64,000 bases of DNA. Source: Maridesulfovibrio sp. (lineage in GTDB: Bacteria; Desulfobacterota; Desulfovibrionia; Desulfovibrionales; Desulfovibrionaceae). The stretch spans positions 2,198,501 to 2,262,500 of the forward strand of contig NZ_OY787459.1 of NCBI RefSeq assembly GCF_963678865.1. Direction: 5' to 3'. A program made the position numbers and the translations under genes. Below, piece by piece: positions 57,181-64,000 of this stretch (position 1 is the stretch's first letter; each line of letters starts with the position of its first letter). Below the pieces are notes generated by a model that worked only from the letters and a program-made list of their open reading frames with translations, searched no databases and had not been told where the DNA came from.

Positions 57181-57867
57181 GTGAGCCTGATAGAAATTAA
57201 AAATTTATCAAAAACATATATGCTTGGTGAACAGCGGGTCTATGCGATTTCCAATCTGGACCTTGAGATTAAAAAAGCAGAATTTACTGTTCTCGCGGGT
57301 CCATCAGGTAGCGGCAAGACAACATTATTGAATTTGATGGGAGGACTTGATCAGCCAACACATGGAACTATCAACGTGGACGGATACAGCATTGATCAAG
57401 CCAGACCTAAGGATCTTGCAAGATTTCGTTTAAAATCTATTGGTTTTATATTTCAGGATCATAACCTGATCCCTGTCCTGACTGCTGCCGAAAATGCCGA
57501 GTATGTTTTATTGTTGCAAAAAGTCCCTAAGAAGGAACGGCGGGCAATTGTGGATTCTGTGTTTCATGAGCTGGGATTAGACGGTTTGCAGAACAGAATG
57601 CCTAAAGAGTTATCAGGGGGGCAACAACAAAGAGTCGCTATCGCACGGGCTTTGGCTCCTAAGCCGACATTGATTCTTGCCGACGAACCAACTGCCAGTC
57701 TTGACTCAAAAACCAGTTCCGACCTGCTTGAATTGTTGCTTGACCTGAACAACCAAAAAGGAATTTCTATCGTCGCCAGCTCACATGACCCAATGGTTAT
57801 GGATTACTCAAAGCGTACTATTCTTTTGCAGGATGGACGACTTAAGAGCAGTGACTCTCATGATTGA
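57181..57867 (+). CDS. LolD/MacB-type ABC ATPase
   Basis: 228 residues from a GTG at 57181 with AAAGGA eight bases upstream; an earlier GTG at 57139 has no ribosome site. Walker A GPSGSGKTTLLNLMGGLDQPT, Q-loop GFIFQDHNLIPVLTAAEN, signature LSGGQQQRVAIARALAPKP and Walker B LILADEPTASLDSKT are intact. Belongs to the LolD/FtsE/MacB group that partners FtsX-type permeases; powers the two permeases upstream. Confidence 0.95.
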   Translation: MSLIEIKNLSKTYMLGEQRVYAISNLDLEIKKAEFTVLAGPSGSGKTTLLNLMGGLDQPTHGTINVDGYSIDQARPKDLARFRLKSIGFIFQDHNLIPVLTAAENAEYVLLLQKVPKKERRAIVDSVFHELGLDGLQNRMPKELSGGQQQRVAIARALAPKPTLILADEPTASLDSKTSSDLLELLLDLNNQKGISIVASSHDPMVMDYSKRTILLQDGRLKSSDSHD

Positions 57868-59104
57868 TTTCCGATCGTTAACAAAGCCCCACTACCGGAT
57901 AAAATCATGGATTGTCTTTTTTTATCTATTGTCTATTTTGGTGCCCGTAGACGGTTCTTGCGAAGAATTATTTAATAATATCGAAGTGAGCGGCTATGTG
58001 AAATCCCTCAATATCATCATGCAACCCTCTCCTTTGGCGGGAATCCCTTCCGGTTTTACTACTTCCAACCAGCAACGTGTCGATCTTACAGGCGAAGTCA
58101 GTGACTTTGACTTTGAAGTGTCTGCCGAGAACAATTTAATATATTCCGAAAATCCTCTATCTGGATTTGATCCTTTCACCCATGAATCGGTAAACCGCAT
58201 TGTTAAACTCGAATCGACAATTTTTACCGATAAGTATTCCAAAGATACGCTGGACATTGACAGGCTTCTTATCAGAAAGAACTTTGATAATGGAGAGCTG
58301 ACTGTCGGAAGACAGGCTATCGGATATGGACGGATGTCATTGTTTTCACCTCTTGATGTTGTGGAACCCTTCTCCCCCGAAGCACTTGATACGGATACCC
58401 GCCCCGGCGTCGATGCCGTACGCGCCACCCACTATTTTGATCTAGGGGGCCAGTTAGGCGGTAGTGTTATTCTGGGTGATGGCGTTGAAAACAACAGTTA
58501 TCTTGTCAATTTTTCACAAAACATAAATGGCTTTGATATATTGGGCGTTACTGGGGTTCTGCGTGAACGGCCCATGCTCGGGGGAGGACTTGCGACAGAT
58601 ATCGGTGAGCTGGGCTTAAAAAGCGAAGTCGTATTTTATGTTGGCAAAGACGTAAATCAGGAAGGTGGTGATATCCACTCTTTCTTTGTCGTCGGTGGAA
58701 TTGAAGCCTGGTATCGTTTTGAAAATGGTATCAATTTTATTGTGGAGTATTTATATAACGGTGCTGGAGAAAACGATCCGGCCAAATATCTGGAAGTTAA
58801 AAACTCCGCAGCAAACAATGATGGCTTAAACGCATTTTACGGCCAGCATTACCTTCTTTTCGGCCCTTCTTATGCCTTCACTCCGCTAGTTGAACTTAAG
58901 GTGCTATCATTCTGGAATATTCTTGACGGTTCTGTTTTTGCGAGGCCTCTGCTTGATATCTCCGTAACGGACGACATTGATGTTCAATTATTCTGGGCTA
59001 TGACCACCGGCGCAGAGCCGTCCCCTGCAACTCCAAATATTCCACGCAGTGAGTTTGGCTCACTAGGAGACTACGGTGGACTTTATCTGAAATATTATTT
59101 CTAA
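57860..59104 (+). CDS. Outer-membrane beta-barrel protein
   Basis: 414 residues from an ATG overlapping the ATPase stop by 8 bases. An N-terminal signal (IKSWIVFFYLLSILVPVDGSC) precedes many alternating amphipathic strands, and the chain ends GGLYLKYYF with a C-terminal Phe, the BamA recognition pattern of outer-membrane barrels. GRQAIGYGRMSLFSPLDVVEPFSP is the kind of segment seen in porin-like and DUF1302-like barrels. It likely forms the outer-membrane end of the LolA-like/ABC route. Exact family unassigned. Confidence 0.8.
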   Translation: MIDFRSLTKPHYRIKSWIVFFYLLSILVPVDGSCEELFNNIEVSGYVKSLNIIMQPSPLAGIPSGFTTSNQQRVDLTGEVSDFDFEVSAENNLIYSENPLSGFDPFTHESVNRIVKLESTIFTDKYSKDTLDIDRLLIRKNFDNGELTVGRQAIGYGRMSLFSPLDVVEPFSPEALDTDTRPGVDAVRATHYFDLGGQLGGSVILGDGVENNSYLVNFSQNINGFDILGVTGVLRERPMLGGGLATDIGELGLKSEVVFYVGKDVNQEGGDIHSFFVVGGIEAWYRFENGINFIVEYLYNGAGENDPAKYLEVKNSAANNDGLNAFYGQHYLLFGPSYAFTPLVELKVLSFWNILDGSVFARPLLDISVTDDIDVQLFWAMTTGAEPSPATPNIPRSEFGSLGDYGGLYLKYYF

Positions 59105-59298
59105 ATTTAAATCCAGTTCTTTTTCAGACCACGCCACCGTCAGATTCGGTCATGATCCTGCTACAAAATTATGGACACGACATTATGCGAAAAGTACTTA
59201 ATTACCAATAAAGACAGCGAATAGATTAGAAGTAAATTGTTTTTTATAGCGCTTGACTCAAGGAAGGGCTTGCGGACACGATTACGGGGTCTTTCATT

Positions 59299-59988
59299 AT
59301 GAATCCATCTTATCAGGGAATCTGTAAAAAATTAATTTCAGGATCATTATTTCCAGATGTTGTAGCAACAGCAGAAACAACTCCCCATATAGCTAATATG
59401 TATGAACAAGAATGGGCAATAGTCGCAGGAGCGATAGACGAGCGAAAGGCTGAATTTTGTGGAGGACGGATTTGTGCCCATCAAGCTTTAAAAAAACTCG
59501 GTGTGCTGCAAGGACAGATTCTGCAAAACAAAGATCGTTCCCCGCTCTGGCCGGAAAATGTGGTCGGTTCCATATCACATACTAAAGGGTATTGTGCCGC
59601 CGCTGTGGCCTGTGCCCGCGAGCTAAAAGGAATCGGCCTTGATCTGGAGATTGATTCGCCTCTTGATTGGAAACTTTCCGGGCTCGTTTGCTCCACTAAT
59701 GAGCTGGCCCGGCTGAAAGCATATCCCCCCAATGAACGCTGCAAATTGGCAAAAATAATTTTCAGCGTCAAAGAGGCCGCTTTCAAATGCCAATTTCCGT
59801 CCACCAAGGAATTTATAGACTATAATCAGGCCGAAATTAGTCTGGACGTTGATAAGGGGTCTTTCCGGGTTGAGGTTATGGGGAAGTCTTTATCCACAGC
59901 TGAAATATGTTCAAAAATACGCGGAAGGTATGAGCTTGCCGGCGGCTATATAATTTCCGGGGCCGTTCTCTATCATAATGAAAATTAA
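59299..59988 (+). CDS. 4'-phosphopantetheinyl transferase (EntD/Sfp type)
   Basis: 229 residues. Family motifs in order: GGRICAHQALKKLG, SPLWPENVVGSISHTKGYCAAAVA, GIGLDLEID with the Mg-binding Asp and Glu, and FSVKEAAFKCQFP with the WxxKEA-like Lys-Glu. EntD-like in having PLWPENVVGSISH. It would convert the apo carrier domain of the adjacent NRPS to the holo form using CoA. It is convergent with the NRPS gene across a 17-bp terminator hairpin, so it has its own promoter, which I could not place. Confidence 0.92.
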   Translation: MNPSYQGICKKLISGSLFPDVVATAETTPHIANMYEQEWAIVAGAIDERKAEFCGGRICAHQALKKLGVLQGQILQNKDRSPLWPENVVGSISHTKGYCAAAVACARELKGIGLDLEIDSPLDWKLSGLVCSTNELARLKAYPPNERCKLAKIIFSVKEAAFKCQFPSTKEFIDYNQAEISLDVDKGSFRVEVMGKSLSTAEICSKIRGRYELAGGYIISGAVLYHNEN

Positions 59989-60000
59989 ATAGCGGGACGG

Positions 60001-60043
60001 TATTTTTGCAGGGCTGCCCGCAAAGAGCAGCCCTGCAAAAATA
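60001..60043. terminator. Bidirectional terminator between PPTase and NRPS genes
   Basis: Perfect 17-bp stem (60001-60017 with 60027-60043, 9-nt loop) with T-runs on each strand; serves both convergent genes. Confidence 0.9.
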
Positions 60044-60056
60044 TTCCCGTGAACAA

Positions 60057-63000
60057 CTAGCTGGAATAGACCAGCAATTTTTCCAGATCCCTGTGTTGCT
60101 GGGCCATAATCTGCATAATTTTTACTGCAAGTTCCGGTGTTTGGGTCAATTGGCTAAATATGGCTTTGCGGTCAAGGATAACCACATGGGCGTCCCCCAT
60201 AATGGCTTCCAAGGTGTTGCCTGCTTCATTTTCCTCTACAAAGTTTTGAACAGCGACAAAGTCCCCGGCATGGGCTATTTTTATGGTTCCTGACCATCCT
60301 GAATGAGAGCGTTTGCTTATCTCGACAAAGCCTTTCACAATAAAGAACAGATTGGCTGCCGCGTCCCCTTCCTGCTGGATCAGCCCGCCTTCAGCAAACA
60401 CTTCATACCTGGATTTAAGAGCCATGCCTTCAACAGCCTGGGCGGGCAGTCCGGTAAAGGCCCTGATGCTTTTCAAAAATTCCATGCGTTTTTTCAAAGC
60501 TTCCAGAACAAAATTCCGGGCGGTTTCAGGCTTGGCCCTGTCCCATTCAAAACCGAGTTTTTTCAAGACCAGTAAGGTCTTGTCTGCGCTGACCATGGTT
60601 GCGGTACGTACATTCTCTTTTTCCAGCCAGCCCAGATGCAGCAGCAGAGACTCAATGTCCTCACGGTATTCATCGTAATTCAACTTTTCCATGAGCAGAT
60701 CAACAAATTGCGGAATACGCATTTTCCTGATCGCCAGATTCAGCCCGGGAGCTTCCAGGAAACTGCCGAGACTTTGCTTGGTTTCATTTTGAATATGGTA
60801 AATTTCATTAAACAGCGCCGGGCGGTCAAAAAGGGTCAGGATTGAATCCGCCACCCGGTCAACAAAGGAAAAATCACACATATCAATGCCTTCGGGCACA
60901 GCGCCCACGGCAATGTATGATTTTACCTGTCTAAAAAAACCGTTATCTTCAATATTTTCCTGGAAACAGCCGTTTATTGAATCAAAAACAATGTTGGAAA
61001 CCCTATAAATATTGGCGGTAAGTCCCTGCTTCTCTGCTGCGATAATCTGTTTTTCCGCTTCAAGCTTTGTGCGCAGGTAGAAGTTATCTGTCTGCTGTCC
61101 AGCATCGAGCTCAAATTCGGTAAAGAGCAGGGAATCCCGCCCTTCGATATTACCCAATCCCACCGATGTGGTTGAAATCTGATGCAATACCTTTTTGCGG
61201 CCTTGAAGGGCTAAATCAATCAGATTAGAGGTAGAGTCCACATTTGCCGAGACGAATTCTTCGTAATGCCCGTAATGTTTCACCAGGGCCGCAGCATTGA
61301 TAATGCAGTCGACTTCCTCCGATAGTTTTTGCCAGTCGGCAAGAGGTAAGCCCAGTTTTTCTCCGGCCAGGTCGCCCACATGGATTTTGATTCTTTTCCG
61401 GCATGTCTCCGGCAGGGCTTCTTTAAAATAATATTTCCATTTGGCATCAAGACGTTTCCCGGCCTCTTCAATATTTTTGCCCCGGATTATCAGCTGGATA
61501 TTTGAATCAGTTTTTTCCAGTAAACCTTTTAAAAGGAAAATTCCCAGAAACCCGGTAACACCGGTTAAGAGTACGGATTCGTATGGTTTCTGTTCAGAAA
61601 CATCCAGGTCCGCGTATGCTGCGTATTGTTTTGCGTAATCAGTTTCCTGCTTTGTAAAGGAATCACTTAAATTCGGAACCGGGCCGTTTTCGAACCGTTC
61701 TTTGACCTCCATCAATTTATTGACCAGGTTGTTTTCCAGGGGTCTGACATTGCGGGCCAGTCTTTGCGGAGTTTGATATTTGAAAACATCGTTAACCCCG
61801 GTTTCCACATGCTTTTTCAGCTCGTAGGTAAGGGTGACGGCTTTAAGCGAGTTACCGCCCATATCGAAAAAGTTATCGGTCATGCCGATGTTGCTTTTTC
61901 TGAGAATGGAGCGGAAAGCCTTGAGGACTATTTCTTCCACCTCATTCTGGGGTTCGATAATCTGCTTGATTTCGCACTCTTCGCAATCAGGCATGGGCAG
62001 CGCCCGGCGGTCGACCTTGCCGTTGGGCGTGACCGGAATCTGGTCCATGTAGATCAAGTGTGCCGGGACCATATAGCCCGGCAGTTCCTGCAACAGATGG
62101 TTCTTCAATTCAGAAACATCCACTTCCCCGGATCCGGTATAATATCCGCACAGGAAAGAATCTTCCGAATTTTCGCCGGCAACGGCCAGAACGAAACTGT
62201 CCTTTATGGAGGGATATTTGCTCAGCACATTTTCTATCTCAGAGGTTTCGATCCGGTAGCCCCTGATTTTTACCTGGTGGTCCTTGCGGCCCAGGTAAAC
62301 AATGCGGCCCTGCACAGACAAGCGCACAAGATCCCCGGTTCTGTACATTCTTTGTCCTTCGGCAAAAGGATCGGGCAAAAAGGCCTGATCGGTAAGATCC
62401 TGCCGGTTCACATAACAATCAGCCAATCCGTCGCCGGCAATATACAATTCGCCCACAGCGCCGCGGGGCACAAGCCGGAGCTCTTCGTCAAGGATATAAA
62501 GACGGGCGTTTCCCGCAGGAACCCCTATGGGAACGGAGCCGCCCCTGTCCATTGCGGGATTAAAGGAATGCCAGGCGCAGGCCACGGACGCTTCGGTTGG
62601 TCCGTATTCATTTATTATTGAAAGACCTTGCGGATATTTGGCAAGAATACGTAGGCAGAGATCTGTGCTTAAGTTTTCTCCCCCGACAATTAATTTTTTA
62701 ACACGGGTGCTCTGGCAATCAACCATTTCAAGAAGTGCCAGATGGCTGGGAGTCATTTTCAGGATATCCACTTCATTGTCGCGGACAATTTTTTCCACCA
62801 GGCCGCTTTTGTCCTCGCCTGAATAAATGACCATGCGGGCCCCGGTCATAAGCGGGATAAAAATTGATGTGACCACAAGGTCGAATGAAAGCGAAGAATA
62901 AAGGGGAACGTCATAGACCTGATTTTGCAGCAAACTTCTTTTTACCCACATCAGGTAGTTGAAAACCCCTTTATGGGGAACCATAACCCCTTTGGGTTTA

Positions 63001-64000
63001 CCCGTGGAACCGGAGGTGTAGATGATGTAAATAGGGTTGGAAGGCGAGTAAGCCACATCCGGCCGGCCTGCATTCTCCGCATAAGTTTTTTCATCTTCAA
63101 GGGACATGCAGTTGAGAGAGGGGGCCAGCTTCCGGGTCTGGTCATTTCCTGCCGTGGTCAGGACAATGTTGACATTCGCTTCCTGCATCATGAAATTTAT
63201 TCTCTCGGCAGGATAGCCCACATCAACGGGGACGTAGGCCGCCCCGGCTTTCAGTGCTCCCAGAATGCCTATAATAAATTCAACGGATGCGGAACCGACA
63301 ATACCGACAACCTGGCCGGGCTTTACGCCTTGGGCAATGAGTTTATTGGCCAACCGGTTGGTCTGTTCATCCAACTCTCGGTAGCTGATGGTTCGCTCGT
63401 CCTGTTTGATAGCAACAGCGTCTGGTACCCGTTTTGCCTGCTGAATGAAGCATTCGATTACAGTCAAATCCGGGTTGGAAATTGCGGTCTCGTTAAATTC
63501 CTGCAGTAAAAACTTGCGCTCCCGGGGTAAAATTATATCGTATTCACCCACGGCTTTTTCGGGGTGCTCGCATAGCTGCCGTAAAAGCTGGATGTATTGC
63601 TCACCCCAAAGTTGCACACTGTCCTTTTCAAACAAGGCTTTTTTGTATTCTATGATCAGCTGGATGCCTTCGTGATGAACGATGGCTTCAAAGGTCTGGT
63701 CAAATTTTGAAATCTTCGGGTTGTAGTTTTCGGGGGTAACCGTGAGTTCTCCGCAGTCCATAGCTGCGGGCATGTCCCGTAAGGTAAAAAGAGCGTCGAT
63801 TAAAGGCATCCTGCCGGGTTCCCTTTTTACCCCGAGCTGCTCAATAAGGTCTTCAAGAGGATATTCCTGGTTATCCAATGCGCCCATGAGGGTTTGGTTT
63901 ACGGCGGACAAATAGTCTTCAAGGGATATGTTTTTTTCAGGTAACAGCCTGAGCGGCAAAGTCCCCACGAACATGCCGAGCATATTTTCCACTTCAGGCA
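60057..64000 (-). CDS. NRPS, terminal C-A-PCP-reductase module fused to a cyclic-nucleotide-binding domain (5' end outside window)
   Basis: The gene continues beyond the right edge; about 1314 residues are visible (numbering here from the ATG codon at 63992). First comes the end of a condensation domain (GMFVGTLPLRL, then its C-lobe to about 165). An adenylation domain (about 175-690) carries YTSGSTGKPKGVMVPH, NEYGPTEASV, YRTGDLVRL, GRKDHQVKIRGYRIE and NGKVDRRALP. A carrier domain follows with Ser715 (DNFFDMGGNSLKAV), then a thioester reductase (TGVTGFLGIFLLKGLL, about 805-1175). Last is a Crp-like cyclic-nucleotide-binding domain (about 1190-1311; GGLIQQEGDAAANLFFIVKGFVEISK). The A-domain pocket reads DLTKIGEVAK by my alignment, close to asparagine codes. 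The reductase should release an aldehyde or alcohol. The fused C-terminal domain is unusual. Confidence 0.93.
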   Translation of the reverse strand, partial: PEVENMLGMFVGTLPLRLLPEKNISLEDYLSAVNQTLMGALDNQEYPLEDLIEQLGVKREPGRMPLIDALFTLRDMPAAMDCGELTVTPENYNPKISKFDQTFEAIVHHEGIQLIIEYKKALFEKDSVQLWGEQYIQLLRQLCEHPEKAVGEYDIILPRERKFLLQEFNETAISNPDLTVIECFIQQAKRVPDAVAIKQDERTISYRELDEQTNRLANKLIAQGVKPGQVVGIVGSASVEFIIGILGALKAGAAYVPVDVGYPAERINFMMQEANVNIVLTTAGNDQTRKLAPSLNCMSLEDEKTYAENAGRPDVAYSPSNPIYIIYTSGSTGKPKGVMVPHKGVFNYLMWVKRSLLQNQVYDVPLYSSLSFDLVVTSIFIPLMTGARMVIYSGEDKSGLVEKIVRDNEVDILKMTPSHLALLEMVDCQSTRVKKLIVGGENLSTDLCLRILAKYPQGLSIINEYGPTEASVACAWHSFNPAMDRGGSVPIGVPAGNARLYILDEELRLVPRGAVGELYIAGDGLADCYVNRQDLTDQAFLPDPFAEGQRMYRTGDLVRLSVQGRIVYLGRKDHQVKIRGYRIETSEIENVLSKYPSIKDSFVLAVAGENSEDSFLCGYYTGSGEVDVSELKNHLLQELPGYMVPAHLIYMDQIPVTPNGKVDRRALPMPDCEECEIKQIIEPQNEVEEIVLKAFRSILRKSNIGMTDNFFDMGGNSLKAVTLTYELKKHVETGVNDVFKYQTPQRLARNVRPLENNLVNKLMEVKERFENGPVPNLSDSFTKQETDYAKQYAAYADLDVSEQKPYESVLLTGVTGFLGIFLLKGLLEKTDSNIQLIIRGKNIEEAGKRLDAKWKYYFKEALPETCRKRIKIHVGDLAGEKLGLPLADWQKLSEEVDCIINAAALVKHYGHYEEFVSANVDSTSNLIDLALQGRKKVLHQISTTSVGLGNIEGRDSLLFTEFELDAGQQTDNFYLRTKLEAEKQIIAAEKQGLTANIYRVSNIVFDSINGCFQENIEDNGFFRQVKSYIAVGAVPEGIDMCDFSFVDRVADSILTLFDRPALFNEIYHIQNETKQSLGSFLEAPGLNLAIRKMRIPQFVDLLMEKLNYDEYREDIESLLLHLGWLEKENVRTATMVSADKTLLVLKKLGFEWDRAKPETARNFVLEALKKRMEFLKSIRAFTGLPAQAVEGMALKSRYEVFAEGGLIQQEGDAAANLFFIVKGFVEISKRSHSGWSGTIKIAHAGDFVAVQNFVEENEAGNTLEAIMGDAHVVILDRKAIFSQLTQTPELAVKIMQIMAQQHRDLEKLLVYSS

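Overview
The window reads as a chromosomal segment of a Gram-negative anaerobe of the Desulfovibrionaceae type, probably marine (Maridesulfovibrio-like). This placement is inference. It rests on mid-range GC, a sodium-pumping NQR operon, TRAP and LIV transporters, heavy use of sigma54 with enhancer-binding proteins, a chemoreceptor with a Cys-rich PAS domain, and a TSUP/universal-stress/PEP-synthase-like operon. No rRNA, tRNA or CRISPR array was recognised.

Region 1 (1-9753): the tail of an unidentified small protein and two terminators. A minus-strand operon nqrABCDEF-apbE-nqrM follows (Na+-translocating NADH:quinone reductase with its flavin transferase and iron-delivery factor), ending in a small helical protein. 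An MFS exporter gene lies upstream on the same strand. Region 2 (9754-15780): a 1.17-kb gene-poor stretch with several hairpins, then a DctPQM TRAP transporter and a D-Ala-D-Ala dipeptidase, divergent from an IclR regulator with a strong dyad in the shared promoter. Region 3 (15827-25434): a gabT-livJHMGF-sad operon for uptake and catabolism of GABA or a related omega-amino acid. A sigma54 enhancer-binding protein sits just upstream, and three identical-geometry 18-bp dyads precede a -24/-12 promoter.

Region 4 (25922-36340): a sensor kinase and NtrC-type regulator, apparently sigma54-driven. Next come two palindromes and a near-perfect -24/-12 promoter in front of a seven-gene operon: universal-stress protein, TSUP exporter, Alph_Pro_TM-like membrane protein, an 867-residue PEP-synthase-like phosphotransferase lacking the PEP/pyruvate barrel, a lone receiver, and two more universal-stress proteins. 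Region 5 (36447-46812): a 1503-residue DUF4347/C-type-lectin/repeat surface protein, a TolC-like factor, a periplasmic adaptor and the likely stub of a next gene. A convergent OmpR-type regulator and tandem-SBP sensor kinase follow, with TGTAAT direct repeats in front of the adhesin gene as candidate binding sites.

Region 6 (46813-49617): an AT-rich chemoreceptor gene and an internally deleted IS3-type remnant, which suggest acquired DNA. Region 7 (49618-59104): a 1425-residue acyl-CoA dehydratase activase fusion, a LolA-like protein, two FtsX-type permeases, a LolD-like ATPase and an outer-membrane barrel, tightly packed and probably one envelope lipid or lipopeptide pathway. Region 8 (59299-64000): an Sfp/EntD-type phosphopantetheinyl transferase, and convergent to it the end of a large NRPS. 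Its last module reads C-A-PCP-reductase with a predicted Asn-like pocket and is fused to a cyclic-nucleotide-binding domain; this NRPS runs off the window.
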